Origin: Microcystis panniformis FACHB-1757
Lineage (GTDB): Bacteria; Cyanobacteriota; Cyanobacteriia; Cyanobacteriales; Microcystaceae
Direction of reading: 5' to 3'
Assembly (NCBI RefSeq): GCF_001264245.1
Contig: NZ_CP011339.1
Coordinates: forward strand, 4,216,001-4,280,000
Length of the DNA stretch: 64,000 bases
Shown: one piece after another, positions 37,245-44,939 of the stretch
Numbering within the stretch: position 1 is the first letter of the stretch
Layout of the letters: every line of letters starts with the position of its first letter
Notes under the pieces: generated by a model
Database searches by the model: none
The model's input: the letters and a program-made list of their open reading frames with translations, nothing else
Told to the model about the DNA's origin: nothing
Made by a program: the position numbers and the translations under genes

Positions 37245-38316
37245 TAATACAACCCGTGGTCAAAATCTCAAGAAATCGGGAACTCGCGATTATATTTGTC
37301 GCTCCAAAGAAGCGAAACGCGGTCCGGAAAGACATAGCGATTTTTGGATAGGTACTTATGGGAGCTTCTGGATCGAGTCGATGGACGCGTACTCGGAACT
37401 CGCCTTTTCTTTGATCCGCCTCAAGCCAGGAAAACACCCCGATTTTTCTAGGGGTCTAACGGCTATGCGCCTTATCCAGCAAGCCTTTTAGTCGCCTTGT
37501 CACCCCTTGAACGCCGAACCCCATGGACCAGAACGTCGCCAGGTAAACGTAAGCAGTAATGCCATCCACTGACTTGCAGCCAACTGAGCAAACCATGATT
37601 GGCAAACCCTCGGTCGGCTAAGAGCATGACATCGGGATAATCCTTCAACAATCGCTGAGCATCGCGCAGCATCGGTTTGTAGGTGTTCACTGCGACGGTG
37701 GCACTCGGATGGTCTAGCACTCGCCATAACAGGGGGACTGCACGACCGCAACAGACTATCGACAGATGAATCATACAATAGCGATTCCACAATACAGTTG
37801 TATCTAATGCCAAGTAAAGTCGATGGCCTTTCCAGCTACTGATGGCGGCTAGCACCAGAGGAATATACAGGGATTTGACCCGAATTCGATGATTGCCCAT
37901 AAATCTCTGCCATCTGCGTTCGGTGCTTTGTGCCTGTGTTGCACGACTAGGGACGTAGGACTCCCACATTGGCAGGCTTAATTTCCCGCTAGAGATTACT
38001 GCTGTGACCATCCAGGCTAATGCCTTGAGGTGTCGCAGGTCTCGCCATTGGCTGTGTTGACACAGTAAAGAAAGTAGTTGAGCATAGAGACTGGTAGTGG
38101 TTGACATGGGAGGTTCGCTGATGTTCTGTTAATCTCAGCATTCCATATCCTGCTACCTTTTTCTCTTTCCACGCTATTTCAAGGGTTTCCGACACTTGTG
38201 TCAGGCACTCAGCGTGCAGACTCGCCTCATCATTGGCATCCGCTTTGATTACCCCTTCCATAGGACGACTAACTTGTTTCTCAAAAATTCTACTTAACTG
38301 CATAATTAGTTCTCCC

Positions 38317-39065
38317 TTAAACTTGGTACTCGTAAATGTTAAAAGCTCGATAATATTTGTCATCTCGTAAGAGTCCAAATAAATTGAGAGAGGCTCCCGA
38401 CTCTAGGGAATAGGTGTAGGCCCCCGGAAAAAACATTACCGTCGGTTGGTTGTTGTTCGTGGTTTGGAGGTTATTAAGAACATTATGGGAACGAATATAG
38501 GGAAAAATTTGACCAACACCCCATAAAAACAAGACATCAAACGGATTTTCGGCAATTTTTTCGCCTAGGGCTGGAATTAAATGACTCTCCGAATCTAACA
38601 CATTTTGTAAAAGCTCTTTCAGTTCCCCTTTAGATATGGAGGATTCTATATCGAGAATTTGCTCAAATATCTGCCGTTCCCTCAATAATTCAAGACAGAG
38701 ATCATAAAGATTGATCTCTAATATGCGAATCCCTTTTTGATGCAACTGACTAACCAGTTGCTTTTGCAGACGTTCCATTTCAACACTGTCTTGAGGTGGG
38801 TAAGGACAGATAAAAAAAGGAACTTCATTGCCAATTCCCTGTTTTTTGGCTCTTCTGGTTTCTGTGTGTAAACGAGGTCTATACTGATAGTTTCTTCTTT
38901 CAAAATAGTCCTAAAAGTCTTGCCCAGTAAGCATTTAACCTTACATAAGCAAAAATTATCACACAAAGTCGAGAAGAGCCGTTTTTTGAGAAATCGCTCT
39001 GCTGACAGGACCGATAATAAATATTCAAATCTTTGGTTGATTGCTATTGTTTCAAGAGAAGACAT
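38317..39065 (-). pseudogene. brxB: BREX brxB (DUF1788), interrupted only by a MITE
   Basis: BrxB is an essential small BREX protein. From ATG 39065 the protein reads MSSLETIAINQRFEYLLSVL, SAERFLKK, then the MITE; after removing it and one GTTTTTT (inverse) the frame continues QGIGNEVPFFICPYPPQDSV, EINLYDLCLELLRERQ, SHLIPALGEKIAENPFDVLF, YIRSHNVLNNLQTT, and FFPGAYTYSLESGASLNLFG, ending DDKYYRAFNIYEYQV. No other lesion is visible; about 202 residues would result. It overlaps or closely precedes brxC (start 38303). BrxA, pglX, pglZ and brxL are not in the window. Confidence 0.9.
38848..38980 (+). mobile_element. 133-bp ISL3-type MITE, copy C, in brxB
   Basis: Ends GGCTCTTCTGGTTTCTGTGT and ACACAAAGTCGAGAAGAGCC, flanked by the 7-bp duplication GTTTTTT (38841-38847, 38981-38987). 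Confidence 0.92.
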
Positions 39066-39319
39066 CCAAATTTCGCCCATCTTGTCAATAATATTAGTAT
39101 GCCCATTTTATCTGAATAAGAGTCAAAATCGGCTCTCTTATTCTTTGTGTGATCTCGCGTAGCGAGCGCGTTGCGACCAGTTTAACTTACTATAGAAGCG
39201 ATCAATCTTTGTGTCCTCTGTGTCTGGAGTGGTTCCTTCCACCCCCTCGCTAGGAGGAATGTATCTTAGAATAAATTTTACCCACCAAATCCAAGAGAAC
39301 CAAAATGCTGGCTTGCTGC
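39066..39319. other. Spacer between brxB and kinase
   Basis: No gene. It holds a copy of the CTCGCGTAGCGAGCGCGTT palindromic motif at about 39152, also seen at 32649 and 53514. No brxA remnant is visible. Confidence 0.45.
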
Positions 39320-40816
39320 CTACAATTTCAGGTGATTCAGGGCTAAATTCCGTTGTTGGAGAGCTAATTGATGGCTAGGCTCTAGTTGTAGGGTTTGGTT
39401 AAAGGAAACCACTGCTTCCGAGAAACATTTTAACTTGTAGAGACAACAACCCCGTTGATACCATGCCTCAGCCTTTTGGGGTTGTAACTGTAAAGCCTTA
39501 TTATAAGCTGCGACCGCTTCACTGAGTCGTTCTAATTCCCGTAAAGCTTCGCCTTTGCTAAACCAAACATTAGCATCGGATTTAATGGCCAGGGCCTGAT
39601 TATAAGCCGCTAGACCTTCCGCATAATGTTGCATCCGACAGAAAATCATGCCCTTGTAATGCCATGCTTCCAGATAATCTGGCTGCAGTTGAATCGCCTT
39701 ATCCCAAGATGCGATCGCATCACTGATTTGTCGTAAATTAGCTAAAGCGATGCCGCGATAAAACCAAGCCCGAGCATTATTAGTCTCTAATTGAATTACC
39801 TGATTAAAAGACCCTAAAGCTTCGGGAAAACGCCCCAATCGTTGCAAGGCCAGACCGCGATTATACCAAGCATTGACAAAATTGGGCTTTTTCCGCAGGG
39901 ACTGCTGATACAATTGAACTGCTTCGCGATTCTCCCCCAAATCGAGGTGGGCATTACCGCGATAAAACCAATCCTCTGCTGAAATTTCCCGCACTAAAGC
40001 TTGTTGTTGACGCAATTGCCTTAAATCTTTTATGGCATCTAAAACTTCTACTGCCGAGGGAAAGCGTTGACGCCAGTCATAACGGGTCATTTTATCGATA
40101 ATAACTGCTAGATCGTCTCTAACATCGGCATGATTGCGCCAAGCGATTTCTCCGGTTTCGGCATCTTCGGGAAATTGCATCGGTTTGAGACCGGTTAAGG
40201 CTTGAATAGCGATGATTCCCACGGCATAGACATCGCTAGACAATCGCGGTTTATTTTGCGCCTGTTCACTAGGCATATAACCAGGGGTGCCAATCCCAAT
40301 GGACACACTGCTCTGTTTTGCTTTTAGCCATTGAGTCCCCACTTGTTTGACTCCGCCAAAGTCGATTAAAACTAGCTTGCCCTCTTGGCGACGGATAATA
40401 TTATCGGGTTTAATATCTCGGTGAATAATGTTATTTTGATGGACAAAAGCGAGAACTTCCAAGATATCCTTTAATAACTGAATTACCTGACTCTCTTCTA
40501 AACGCTTACCCTTAGAGATTTCCTGACTAAGATCGTGACCATCGATAAATTCTTGAACGAGATAAAAAGACTTCTTTTCCTGAAAACTGGCGAAAAATTG
40601 CGGTATTTGAGGATGATGGCCGAGTTTTTCTAAAGCTCTGGCCTCACTCTCAAATAATCCTATAGTAATTTCGTTAACCACTTGGGGGATTAACTGTTTG
40701 ACCACACATTGAGGACGGCCGGGGCGATAGTTATCTTGGGCTAAAAAAGTTTGACCGAAAGCCCCTTGACTTAGAGGTTTAATAACTTGGTAACGTCCCC
40801 CGATAATTAGTTTCAT
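39320..40816 (-). CDS. Serine/threonine protein kinase with TPR repeats
   Basis: A 498-residue soluble kinase. The eukaryotic-type kinase domain (about 8-270) has LSQGAFGQTFLAQD (glycine loop), VVKQL (catalytic lysine), IIHRDIKPDNIIRRQ (catalytic loop), LIDFGGVKQV (a DFG motif) and PGYMPSEQAQ. From about 280 at least five tetratricopeptide repeats follow (for example AWYNRGLALQRLGRFPEALG, AWFYRGIALANLRQISDAIA). Such TPR kinases form a large cyanobacterial family that acts in protein-protein assemblies. No membrane span. Target unknown. It is not linked to the neighbouring genes. Confidence 0.9.
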   Translation of the reverse strand: MKLIIGGRYQVIKPLSQGAFGQTFLAQDNYRPGRPQCVVKQLIPQVVNEITIGLFESEARALEKLGHHPQIPQFFASFQEKKSFYLVQEFIDGHDLSQEISKGKRLEESQVIQLLKDILEVLAFVHQNNIIHRDIKPDNIIRRQEGKLVLIDFGGVKQVGTQWLKAKQSSVSIGIGTPGYMPSEQAQNKPRLSSDVYAVGIIAIQALTGLKPMQFPEDAETGEIAWRNHADVRDDLAVIIDKMTRYDWRQRFPSAVEVLDAIKDLRQLRQQQALVREISAEDWFYRGNAHLDLGENREAVQLYQQSLRKKPNFVNAWYNRGLALQRLGRFPEALGSFNQVIQLETNNARAWFYRGIALANLRQISDAIASWDKAIQLQPDYLEAWHYKGMIFCRMQHYAEGLAAYNQALAIKSDANVWFSKGEALRELERLSEAVAAYNKALQLQPQKAEAWYQRGCCLYKLKCFSEAVVSFNQTLQLEPSHQLALQQRNLALNHLKL

Positions 40817-40938
40817 GGTAGCGATAGCATTATCTTTGCCCTAGAGCAGCTTGATGGGACGGTTAACAGCCAAAGGGGTTAACTTGACCAAGCCCATCTT
40901 GCCAGTTAATTGATATATTACCAAAAAATTGGGTTTAA
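40817..40938. other. Spacer upstream of kinase
   Basis: Non-coding, presumably the kinase promoter. No clear motif. Confidence 0.3.
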
Positions 40939-41317
40939 AGCCTCGCCCTTTTAGGGCGACTTGATCTGATGTATGATACTAAGAATAGGGGGCCGGGTAA
41001 GCAACCGCTTAAAAAACCCAGTCATCAACCGATGAACGCACCTGGAAAACTAGAGTTATGGGGTTCTATAGGGGAATGCTCCTATAGGTAAAAATTCTCA
41101 GCACCAAGTACCAAAGAAACCAATTATTTTAGAGGTTTTGAACTGTATCGTAGGGCATACGAAAACAGGCTTCTGTAAGGGAGCGAAAGTCTGAGGAGAG
41201 AACCACCTCTGGGTAGGATTTCGCCAGGAATCTAATTCAAGTGGACTCGTTGAGCCATAAATTCACAGCAGTGATGCTAGAAGAATCCACGTCCGTTTAC
41301 GGCGTGGGGTATGTCAA
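40939..41317 (+). other. Orphan IS200/IS605-like element with omega-RNA-like core
   Basis: About 380 nt without an ORF. The left end has a hairpin TCGCCCTTTTAGGGCGA (40943-40959), typical of IS200/IS605 left ends. The right end has CCACG (41287-41291) pairing with CGTGG (41303-41307) and closes GTATGTCAA. A core GGCTTCTG, spacer, GCGAAAGTCTG at 41168-41192 lies about 125 nt from the right end, as in the element at 17472-17830. No tnpA or tnpB is present. It sits directly next to tRNA-Gly. Confidence 0.6.
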
Positions 41318-41333
41318 ATCAATTGTCGTCAGA

Positions 41334-41405
41334 AGCGGGTAACGCGACTCGAACGCGCGACATTCACCTTGGGAAGGTGACGTTCTACCACTGAACTATA
41401 CCCGC
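41334..41405 (-). tRNA. trnG: tRNA-Gly (CCC)
   Basis: 72 nt on the minus strand. Acceptor GCGGGTA/TACCCGC, D arm AGTTCAGTGGTAGAAC, anticodon arm TCACC-TTCCCAA-GGTGA with anticodon CCC, T arm CGCGTTCGAGTCGCG. No CCA is encoded. Confidence 0.94.
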
Positions 41406-41415
41406 AAAAGTCTCC

Positions 41416-42483
41416 CTAATCATAGCATTGACCCCCCAGCCAGAGCAACTGCCCTAGGCTATTTTCCATCACCGCGCTGGTTTGTCCAGAAACGCTAAAC
41501 TGTAAAGCTTCCCGATAGACTCGCCCCGCCGGATGATCAATAATATTCGCCGCCCCACCGGAGGCAATCACTGCCCCTTGAGCGCATTGTAGAGCCAAAT
41601 TAATCGCCCGACCGCGCCAGTGCAATTTCTCGGCAAAACTGGCCTGGTGGGAATTTAACATTTTTTCTTGACAGGACAGTAGGGCCTTTTCTAGCTGTTG
41701 ATGGGCATTTTTTAGGCTTTCTAGCCCTTTTTGTCGATAAACCGCAAAAATAACATCTAAGCCCGCCCAAGCACAGCCAAGGGCATGAAAACCATGATGG
41801 AGAACATTTTTTTGATCGCTGGCCTCGATCGCCGCCGCTGGTTGTAAACTAACAATAAAATCCCTTGACAAAAAGTAGTCTTGTATGGTAAGGCTCACCG
41901 TATTAGTCCCACTCATCGATAATAATTTCATCGGGGGACTGCATTGCAGACCGGGGAGAGCTTGCAGCGGTAAAAGACCGTACAGCGATCGCCCGTCCAG
42001 GAGGGTCGCCCCGATGATAAAATCTTCAAAAAAGCCCCATCCCGTCACCCAGGGGACCTGTCCACAGAGTTGATAGCCGCCGGTCACGGGAAACGCTTTC
42101 ATCATTGGTTCCCCCGGACGACGTAGTTGCGAAAACCCCACCCCCACTAGCTTTTCGCCCCGGGCCATTTTGGGGAGATAAAGCTTTTTCAGGTCTTGGT
42201 TGCTGCTGGTGGCTAATTGATTAGCGGCGCTTTGGTGTTGGGTTTGCAGAAAAGTTAAAGCGCCGGAATAACGAGCGCCGAGGATTTGGAATTGTTGATA
42301 GGTGCGTTCCTCCCATCCCGCCCCCCCCCATTCTTTGGGAACACGCAAAGCTAACAAACAGCGCTCGCCCATACCCTGTAAAGCTGATTGTAGGGCGATC
42401 GGGTTGTGATCAATCCGGGCCGCTTGCGGGGCGATCCTATTCTGAAAATAATCCCTAGCCATCTCCAGTAAACCATCGCTCAT
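41416..42483 (-). CDS. Acyl-CoA dehydrogenase-family flavoprotein
   Basis: A 355-residue acyl-CoA dehydrogenase-like protein. N-terminal helices (ALRVPKEWGGAGWEERTY), middle beta domain (LVGVGFSQLRRPGEP, GGYQLCGQVPWVTGWG) and C-terminal helical domain (RVYREALQFSVSGQTSAV, where the family binds FAD). The catalytic glutamate region is not clear to me. It overlaps the glucokinase gene by 4 bp (ATGA) and is therefore in one operon with it. Cyanobacteria lack classical beta-oxidation, so the substrate is uncertain. Confidence 0.75.
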   Translation of the reverse strand: MSDGLLEMARDYFQNRIAPQAARIDHNPIALQSALQGMGERCLLALRVPKEWGGAGWEERTYQQFQILGARYSGALTFLQTQHQSAANQLATSSNQDLKKLYLPKMARGEKLVGVGFSQLRRPGEPMMKAFPVTGGYQLCGQVPWVTGWGFFEDFIIGATLLDGRSLYGLLPLQALPGLQCSPPMKLLSMSGTNTVSLTIQDYFLSRDFIVSLQPAAAIEASDQKNVLHHGFHALGCAWAGLDVIFAVYRQKGLESLKNAHQQLEKALLSCQEKMLNSHQASFAEKLHWRGRAINLALQCAQGAVIASGGAANIIDHPAGRVYREALQFSVSGQTSAVMENSLGQLLWLGGQCYD

Positions 42484-43526
42484 AGCTGACTAGCGCAGGA
42501 AACTGCCCCCATTAGTCCCACTTGGGCATTAAGGACGATATGAACGGGAATATTGCTTAATAGCTCCCTCATCCGACCTTTAGCCCGAAAAGCCTTCATA
42601 AAGCTACCCTCAGTCATTAGAGGAAGATTTTTGGCCGCAATCCCTCCCGCTATGTATAATCCTCCGTAGGGAAGCAACTTGAGGGCTAAATTGCCCGCTT
42701 CCGCACCGTAGGCCTCGACAAAGATTTTCATGGTTTGATAACAGAGATCATCCAAGTCATCTTGGGCAAAACTGGCAATTTTAGCCGCTAAATCGACGGT
42801 TTTTTGCGGTTTACCCATTTCTTCTAACCAAGTGCGGTAAATTTCCGCCATGGCTGGTGATGACTGACTATAGTTACTATCGTGGAGAAATCGATAGATA
42901 GAAGTGATTCCAGGACCAGAAACCACTCGCTCCACCGAAAGGCGCTCGATATTATAGAGATCCAAGAGATAATTTAATAGTTGATATTCTAAACTCGAGC
43001 GAGGGGCAAAATCGGCGTGGGAACCCTCACTAGCAAACACCCGATATTTACCCTTCGACACAGGAATCAAAAAACCCTCTCCTAACCCCGTTCCCGCACC
43101 AATAACCGCAATCGGGGCCTCTGGTACTGCGGGGGCCGACTGTAGATTGTGCAGCTCCTCTGGGGCTAATCCTAACACCCCATAACCGATCGCCGCAAAA
43201 TCATTAATTAATTTTACTCGCTCAATCTGCAGCTCCTGGCTTAGGCGATCGCCAGTGAGAGACCAACTTAAATTAGTCAATTCGGAACTATTGTTAACCA
43301 CAGGACCGGCAATACCGAAACAAGCTTTTTCCACCGGGGGAATAGTGGTTTGTCGGGCCAAAAACTGCTGGACGATCGGCACCAGATCGGGGTATTGTTC
43401 ACTAGGATAAATTTCTTGATCGAGAGTAGTTAGCAGGGGTTGGGGACTATCTGGTGAGTTTTGGCAATCCACTAAACGCAGGATTGTTTTAGTTCCCCCG
43501 ATATCTCCCCCTAAAAGAATCGTCAT
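42480..43526 (-). CDS. glk: Glucokinase
   Basis: A 348-residue bacterial glucokinase: ATP-dependent phosphorylation of glucose. From ATG 43526 it begins MTILLGGDIGGTKTILRLVD, the phosphate-1 motif. CFGIAGPVVNNSSELTNLSW, VKLINDFAAIGYGVLG, AVIGAGTGLGEGFL, SEGSHADFAPRSSLEY and LPYGGLYIAGGIAAKNLPL are diagnostic. I chose 43526 over 43586 because AGGGA lies eight to ten bases upstream and orthologues start MTLLLAGDIGGTK. It overlaps acyl-CoA dehydrogenase by 4 bp. Confidence 0.92.
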   Translation of the reverse strand: MTILLGGDIGGTKTILRLVDCQNSPDSPQPLLTTLDQEIYPSEQYPDLVPIVQQFLARQTTIPPVEKACFGIAGPVVNNSSELTNLSWSLTGDRLSQELQIERVKLINDFAAIGYGVLGLAPEELHNLQSAPAVPEAPIAVIGAGTGLGEGFLIPVSKGKYRVFASEGSHADFAPRSSLEYQLLNYLLDLYNIERLSVERVVSGPGITSIYRFLHDSNYSQSSPAMAEIYRTWLEEMGKPQKTVDLAAKIASFAQDDLDDLCYQTMKIFVEAYGAEAGNLALKLLPYGGLYIAGGIAAKNLPLMTEGSFMKAFRAKGRMRELLSNIPVHIVLNAQVGLMGAVSCASQL

Positions 43527-43716
43527 GCTGGTTGTCCCTGAGTTTGTCCCCATAATTATAGTTTTTTTACCGCTTCTCCCCAGCAAATTTAAGGGCAGTC
43601 AATTCTATACTATAGTGAAAGATGGTAATGCCTAAGCCCTAATTAAGGATTGATTAATCATCGCTCCGGGGTTGCAATGGGGATTTGCTAGAGGACAGAA
43701 AGAGGGAGAAATTAGC

Positions 43717-44358
43717 TTGGGTGTAGAACTTCGCAGTTACGTTTATCTTGACAATCTACAGCTTCAACACGCTGCTTACATCGGTACAGTCGCCCAAGGA
43801 TTTTTACCCTTACCCGGGGATGCTTCCCTCTGGATTGAAATTTCCCCCGGTATCGAGATTAATCGCATCACCGATATTGCCCTCAAATCCGCCGTGGTTC
43901 GTCCGGGGGTTCTATTCGTAGAACGACTCTATGGACTGCTAGAACTCCATTCTAGCAGTCAGGGAGAGGTGAGGGCGGCCGGTCAGGCAATTTTGCAGTA
44001 TTTAGGCGTTAGTCAGCGCGATTGTCTGAAACCGCAAATTGTTTCTAGCCAAATTATTCGCAACATTGACGCTTACCAAGCCCAATTAATTAACCGGAGT
44101 TCTCGGGGTATGATGTTAATGGCGGGACAGACTTTGTACGTTTTAGAAGTGCAACCGGCTGCCTACGCTTCCCTAGCCGCTAATCAGGCCGAAAAAGCTG
44201 CTTTAATTAATATCCTACACGTTACTTCCGTGGGCAGTTTTGGCCGCTTATATTTAGGGGGAGAAGAACGAGATATTATGGCCGGTTCCAGGGCGGCAGT
44301 TTCAGCTTTAGAAAATATTCAAGGTCGAGCTTTTCCCGGTAGCGACAAAAAAGAATAA
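43717..44358 (+). CDS. ccmP: Carboxysome shell protein CcmP (tandem BMC)
   Basis: A 213-residue double-BMC protein that forms a pseudohexameric, gated double-layer pore in beta-carboxysome shells. Hallmarks are GVELRSYVYLDNLQLQHAAY, GTVAQGFLPLPGDASLWIEI and PGIEINRITDIALKSAVVRP in the first BMC repeat, LEVQPAAYASLAANQAEKAA and GGEERDIMAGSRAAVSALEN in the second. The start is TTG 43717, seven bases after GAGGGAG; CcmP of other species starts with the same MGVELRSYV and has the same length. The longer frame from 43672 lacks an RBS. It is a satellite locus away from ccmKLMN, as usual. Confidence 0.92.
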   Translation: MGVELRSYVYLDNLQLQHAAYIGTVAQGFLPLPGDASLWIEISPGIEINRITDIALKSAVVRPGVLFVERLYGLLELHSSSQGEVRAAGQAILQYLGVSQRDCLKPQIVSSQIIRNIDAYQAQLINRSSRGMMLMAGQTLYVLEVQPAAYASLAANQAEKAALINILHVTSVGSFGRLYLGGEERDIMAGSRAAVSALENIQGRAFPGSDKKE

Positions 44359-44408
44359 GCTAACAAAGGCCGGAGGCAAAAGGCAAGAGGTGGTTAGATA
44401 TGTATAAT

Positions 44409-44595
44409 GGCTCTTCGGTTTGTGTTATGCAATGGACGGGGGTTATAAGGGATGGAACCCTTATAGAGAAAGGCATTTAGCGATTTTTGTCAATTGTTTT
44501 TGCTCTAGAGCGAACTAATCAATTAAGTCTCTTGCCAGATAAGGATTTAGTCGATTTATGCCCCCCTATCGAACCATAACAAGTAACGAAGAGCC
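44409..44595 (-). mobile_element. 187-bp MITE, copy 3
   Basis: Reverse complement of the element at 6140 and 20024. Ends GGCTCTTCGG and CGAAGAGCC, flanked by the 8-bp duplication TGTATAAT (44401-44408, 44596-44603). Confidence 0.95.
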
Positions 44596-44939
44596 TGTAT
44601 AATTAGGGCTTGCTGAATAAATGTGAAATGTAGGCAAGGTAAGGGTTTTATGGCTTTTCTCGCGAAACAGGTGCAAGATTTTGAGAGAATCGTCGTTAAA
44701 AACCTTGCGTCTTCATCAGCCCGAGTCCTGTAGGGGCGAAGCATTCGGGCAATAACCTATCGGTGAAACCGGAGATTTTCTATCCGAATGCTTCGCCCGT
44801 ACTTTTTGCCGCAAACCCTAATTAATTGTGTCTAGCTACTTACTAAATCCCGTTTAAAAGGTATAGGATAGTGGGGAGTGGGAAGAAGGGAGAGGAAGTT
44901 TGAGCATTTGTACTAAATAGCTAAAAAAGGAATTTCGCC
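44596..44939. repeat. Repeat spacer with 15-bp inverted repeat
   Basis: No gene. It starts with AGGGCTTGCTGAATAAATG (dispersed motif, see 16387 and 28312). GGGCGAAGCATTCGG (44734-44748) pairs with CCGAATGCTTCGCCC (44784-44798), loop 35 nt. Near its end TTTGAGCATTTGTACTAAA repeats at 50680. Confidence 0.65.

Larger units (their letters stand above)
35047..37488 (+). pseudogene. IS4-family transposase interrupted by IS5
   Basis: N-terminal 325 residues from 35047: LVVIDRTDWKGRNLFVASVI (first Asp), VVMGDREFQSAQLGKWL (second Asp), and LYKSRFGIEAMFKDCQTGGY (YREK-like). The frame is cut after IAYSLN at 36028 by the IS5 and resumes after 37244 with NTTRGQNLKKSG, WIGTYGSFWIESMDAYSEL, and ends RLIQQAF near 37488. 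Removing the IS5 and one TA gives a continuous frame. It is related to the complete transposase at 44960-46108. Confidence 0.82.
34973..37511 (+). mobile_element. IS4-family element (inner), nested in the outer IS4
   Basis: Ends TTCAAGGGGTGACA and TGTCACCCCTTGAA are inverted; the 9-bp duplication CGCCGAACC flanks them (34964-34972, 37512-37520). An IS5 interrupts its transposase. Confidence 0.92.
34251..38107 (-). pseudogene. IS4-family transposase, split by an IS4 and a MITE
   Basis: N-terminal part from 38107: MSTTTSLYAQLLSLLCQHSQ through LALDTTVLWNRY (first Asp) and MLLADRGFANHGLLSW (second Asp) to LPGDVLVHGVRR. The rest resumes at 34963 with HPIEVKYLWPAKGEAI and carries RFRVEELFLDSKSGAF, the YREK-like Glu motif. 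After the MITE it ends WFSRVHSLLCRP at 34251. Subtracting the inner IS4 with one CGCCGAACC and the MITE with one CCATATT leaves a continuous ORF of about 389 codons, so the host copy was intact when hit. Confidence 0.88.
34214..38212 (-). mobile_element. IS4-family element inside brxC (outer)
   Basis: Ends CTGAGTGCCTGACAC and GTGTCAGGCACTCAG are perfect inverted repeats. A 9-bp duplication CGTGCAGAC flanks it (34205-34213, 38213-38221). It contains a MITE (34294-34425) and an entire second IS4 with an IS5 inside it (34973-37511). Confidence 0.93.
32846..38303 (-). pseudogene. brxC: BREX brxC/pglY ATPase, N-terminal fragment in three pieces
   Basis: The gene starts at ATG 38303 (RBS AAGGGAG) with MQLSRIFEKQVSRPMEGV and ADANDEASLH. 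It stops at 38213 for the outer IS4, resumes at 34204 with VELEEYVLTGEVEKRLEEF, stops for IS630, then resumes at 33049 with the Walker A region GVWISGFFGSGKSHLLKIL and ends RDLRKAVAIPAKS at 32846, where ISAs1 begins. Removing each insert with one target duplication gives continuous DEASLHVELEEY and LSAYNNYTGVNG. BrxC is normally about 1200 residues; only about 120 remain. It is the phage-defence ATPase of BREX, here destroyed. Confidence 0.88.

Noticed and set aside
37989..38378. ORF fusing brxC start with IS4 end
   Set aside because: It is brxC running into the outer IS4 sequence; only the MQLSRIFEKQ part is native.
38718..39080. ORF with a region reading RLFSTLCDNFCLCKVKCL
   Set aside because: The middle is translated MITE C; only its first part is brxB.
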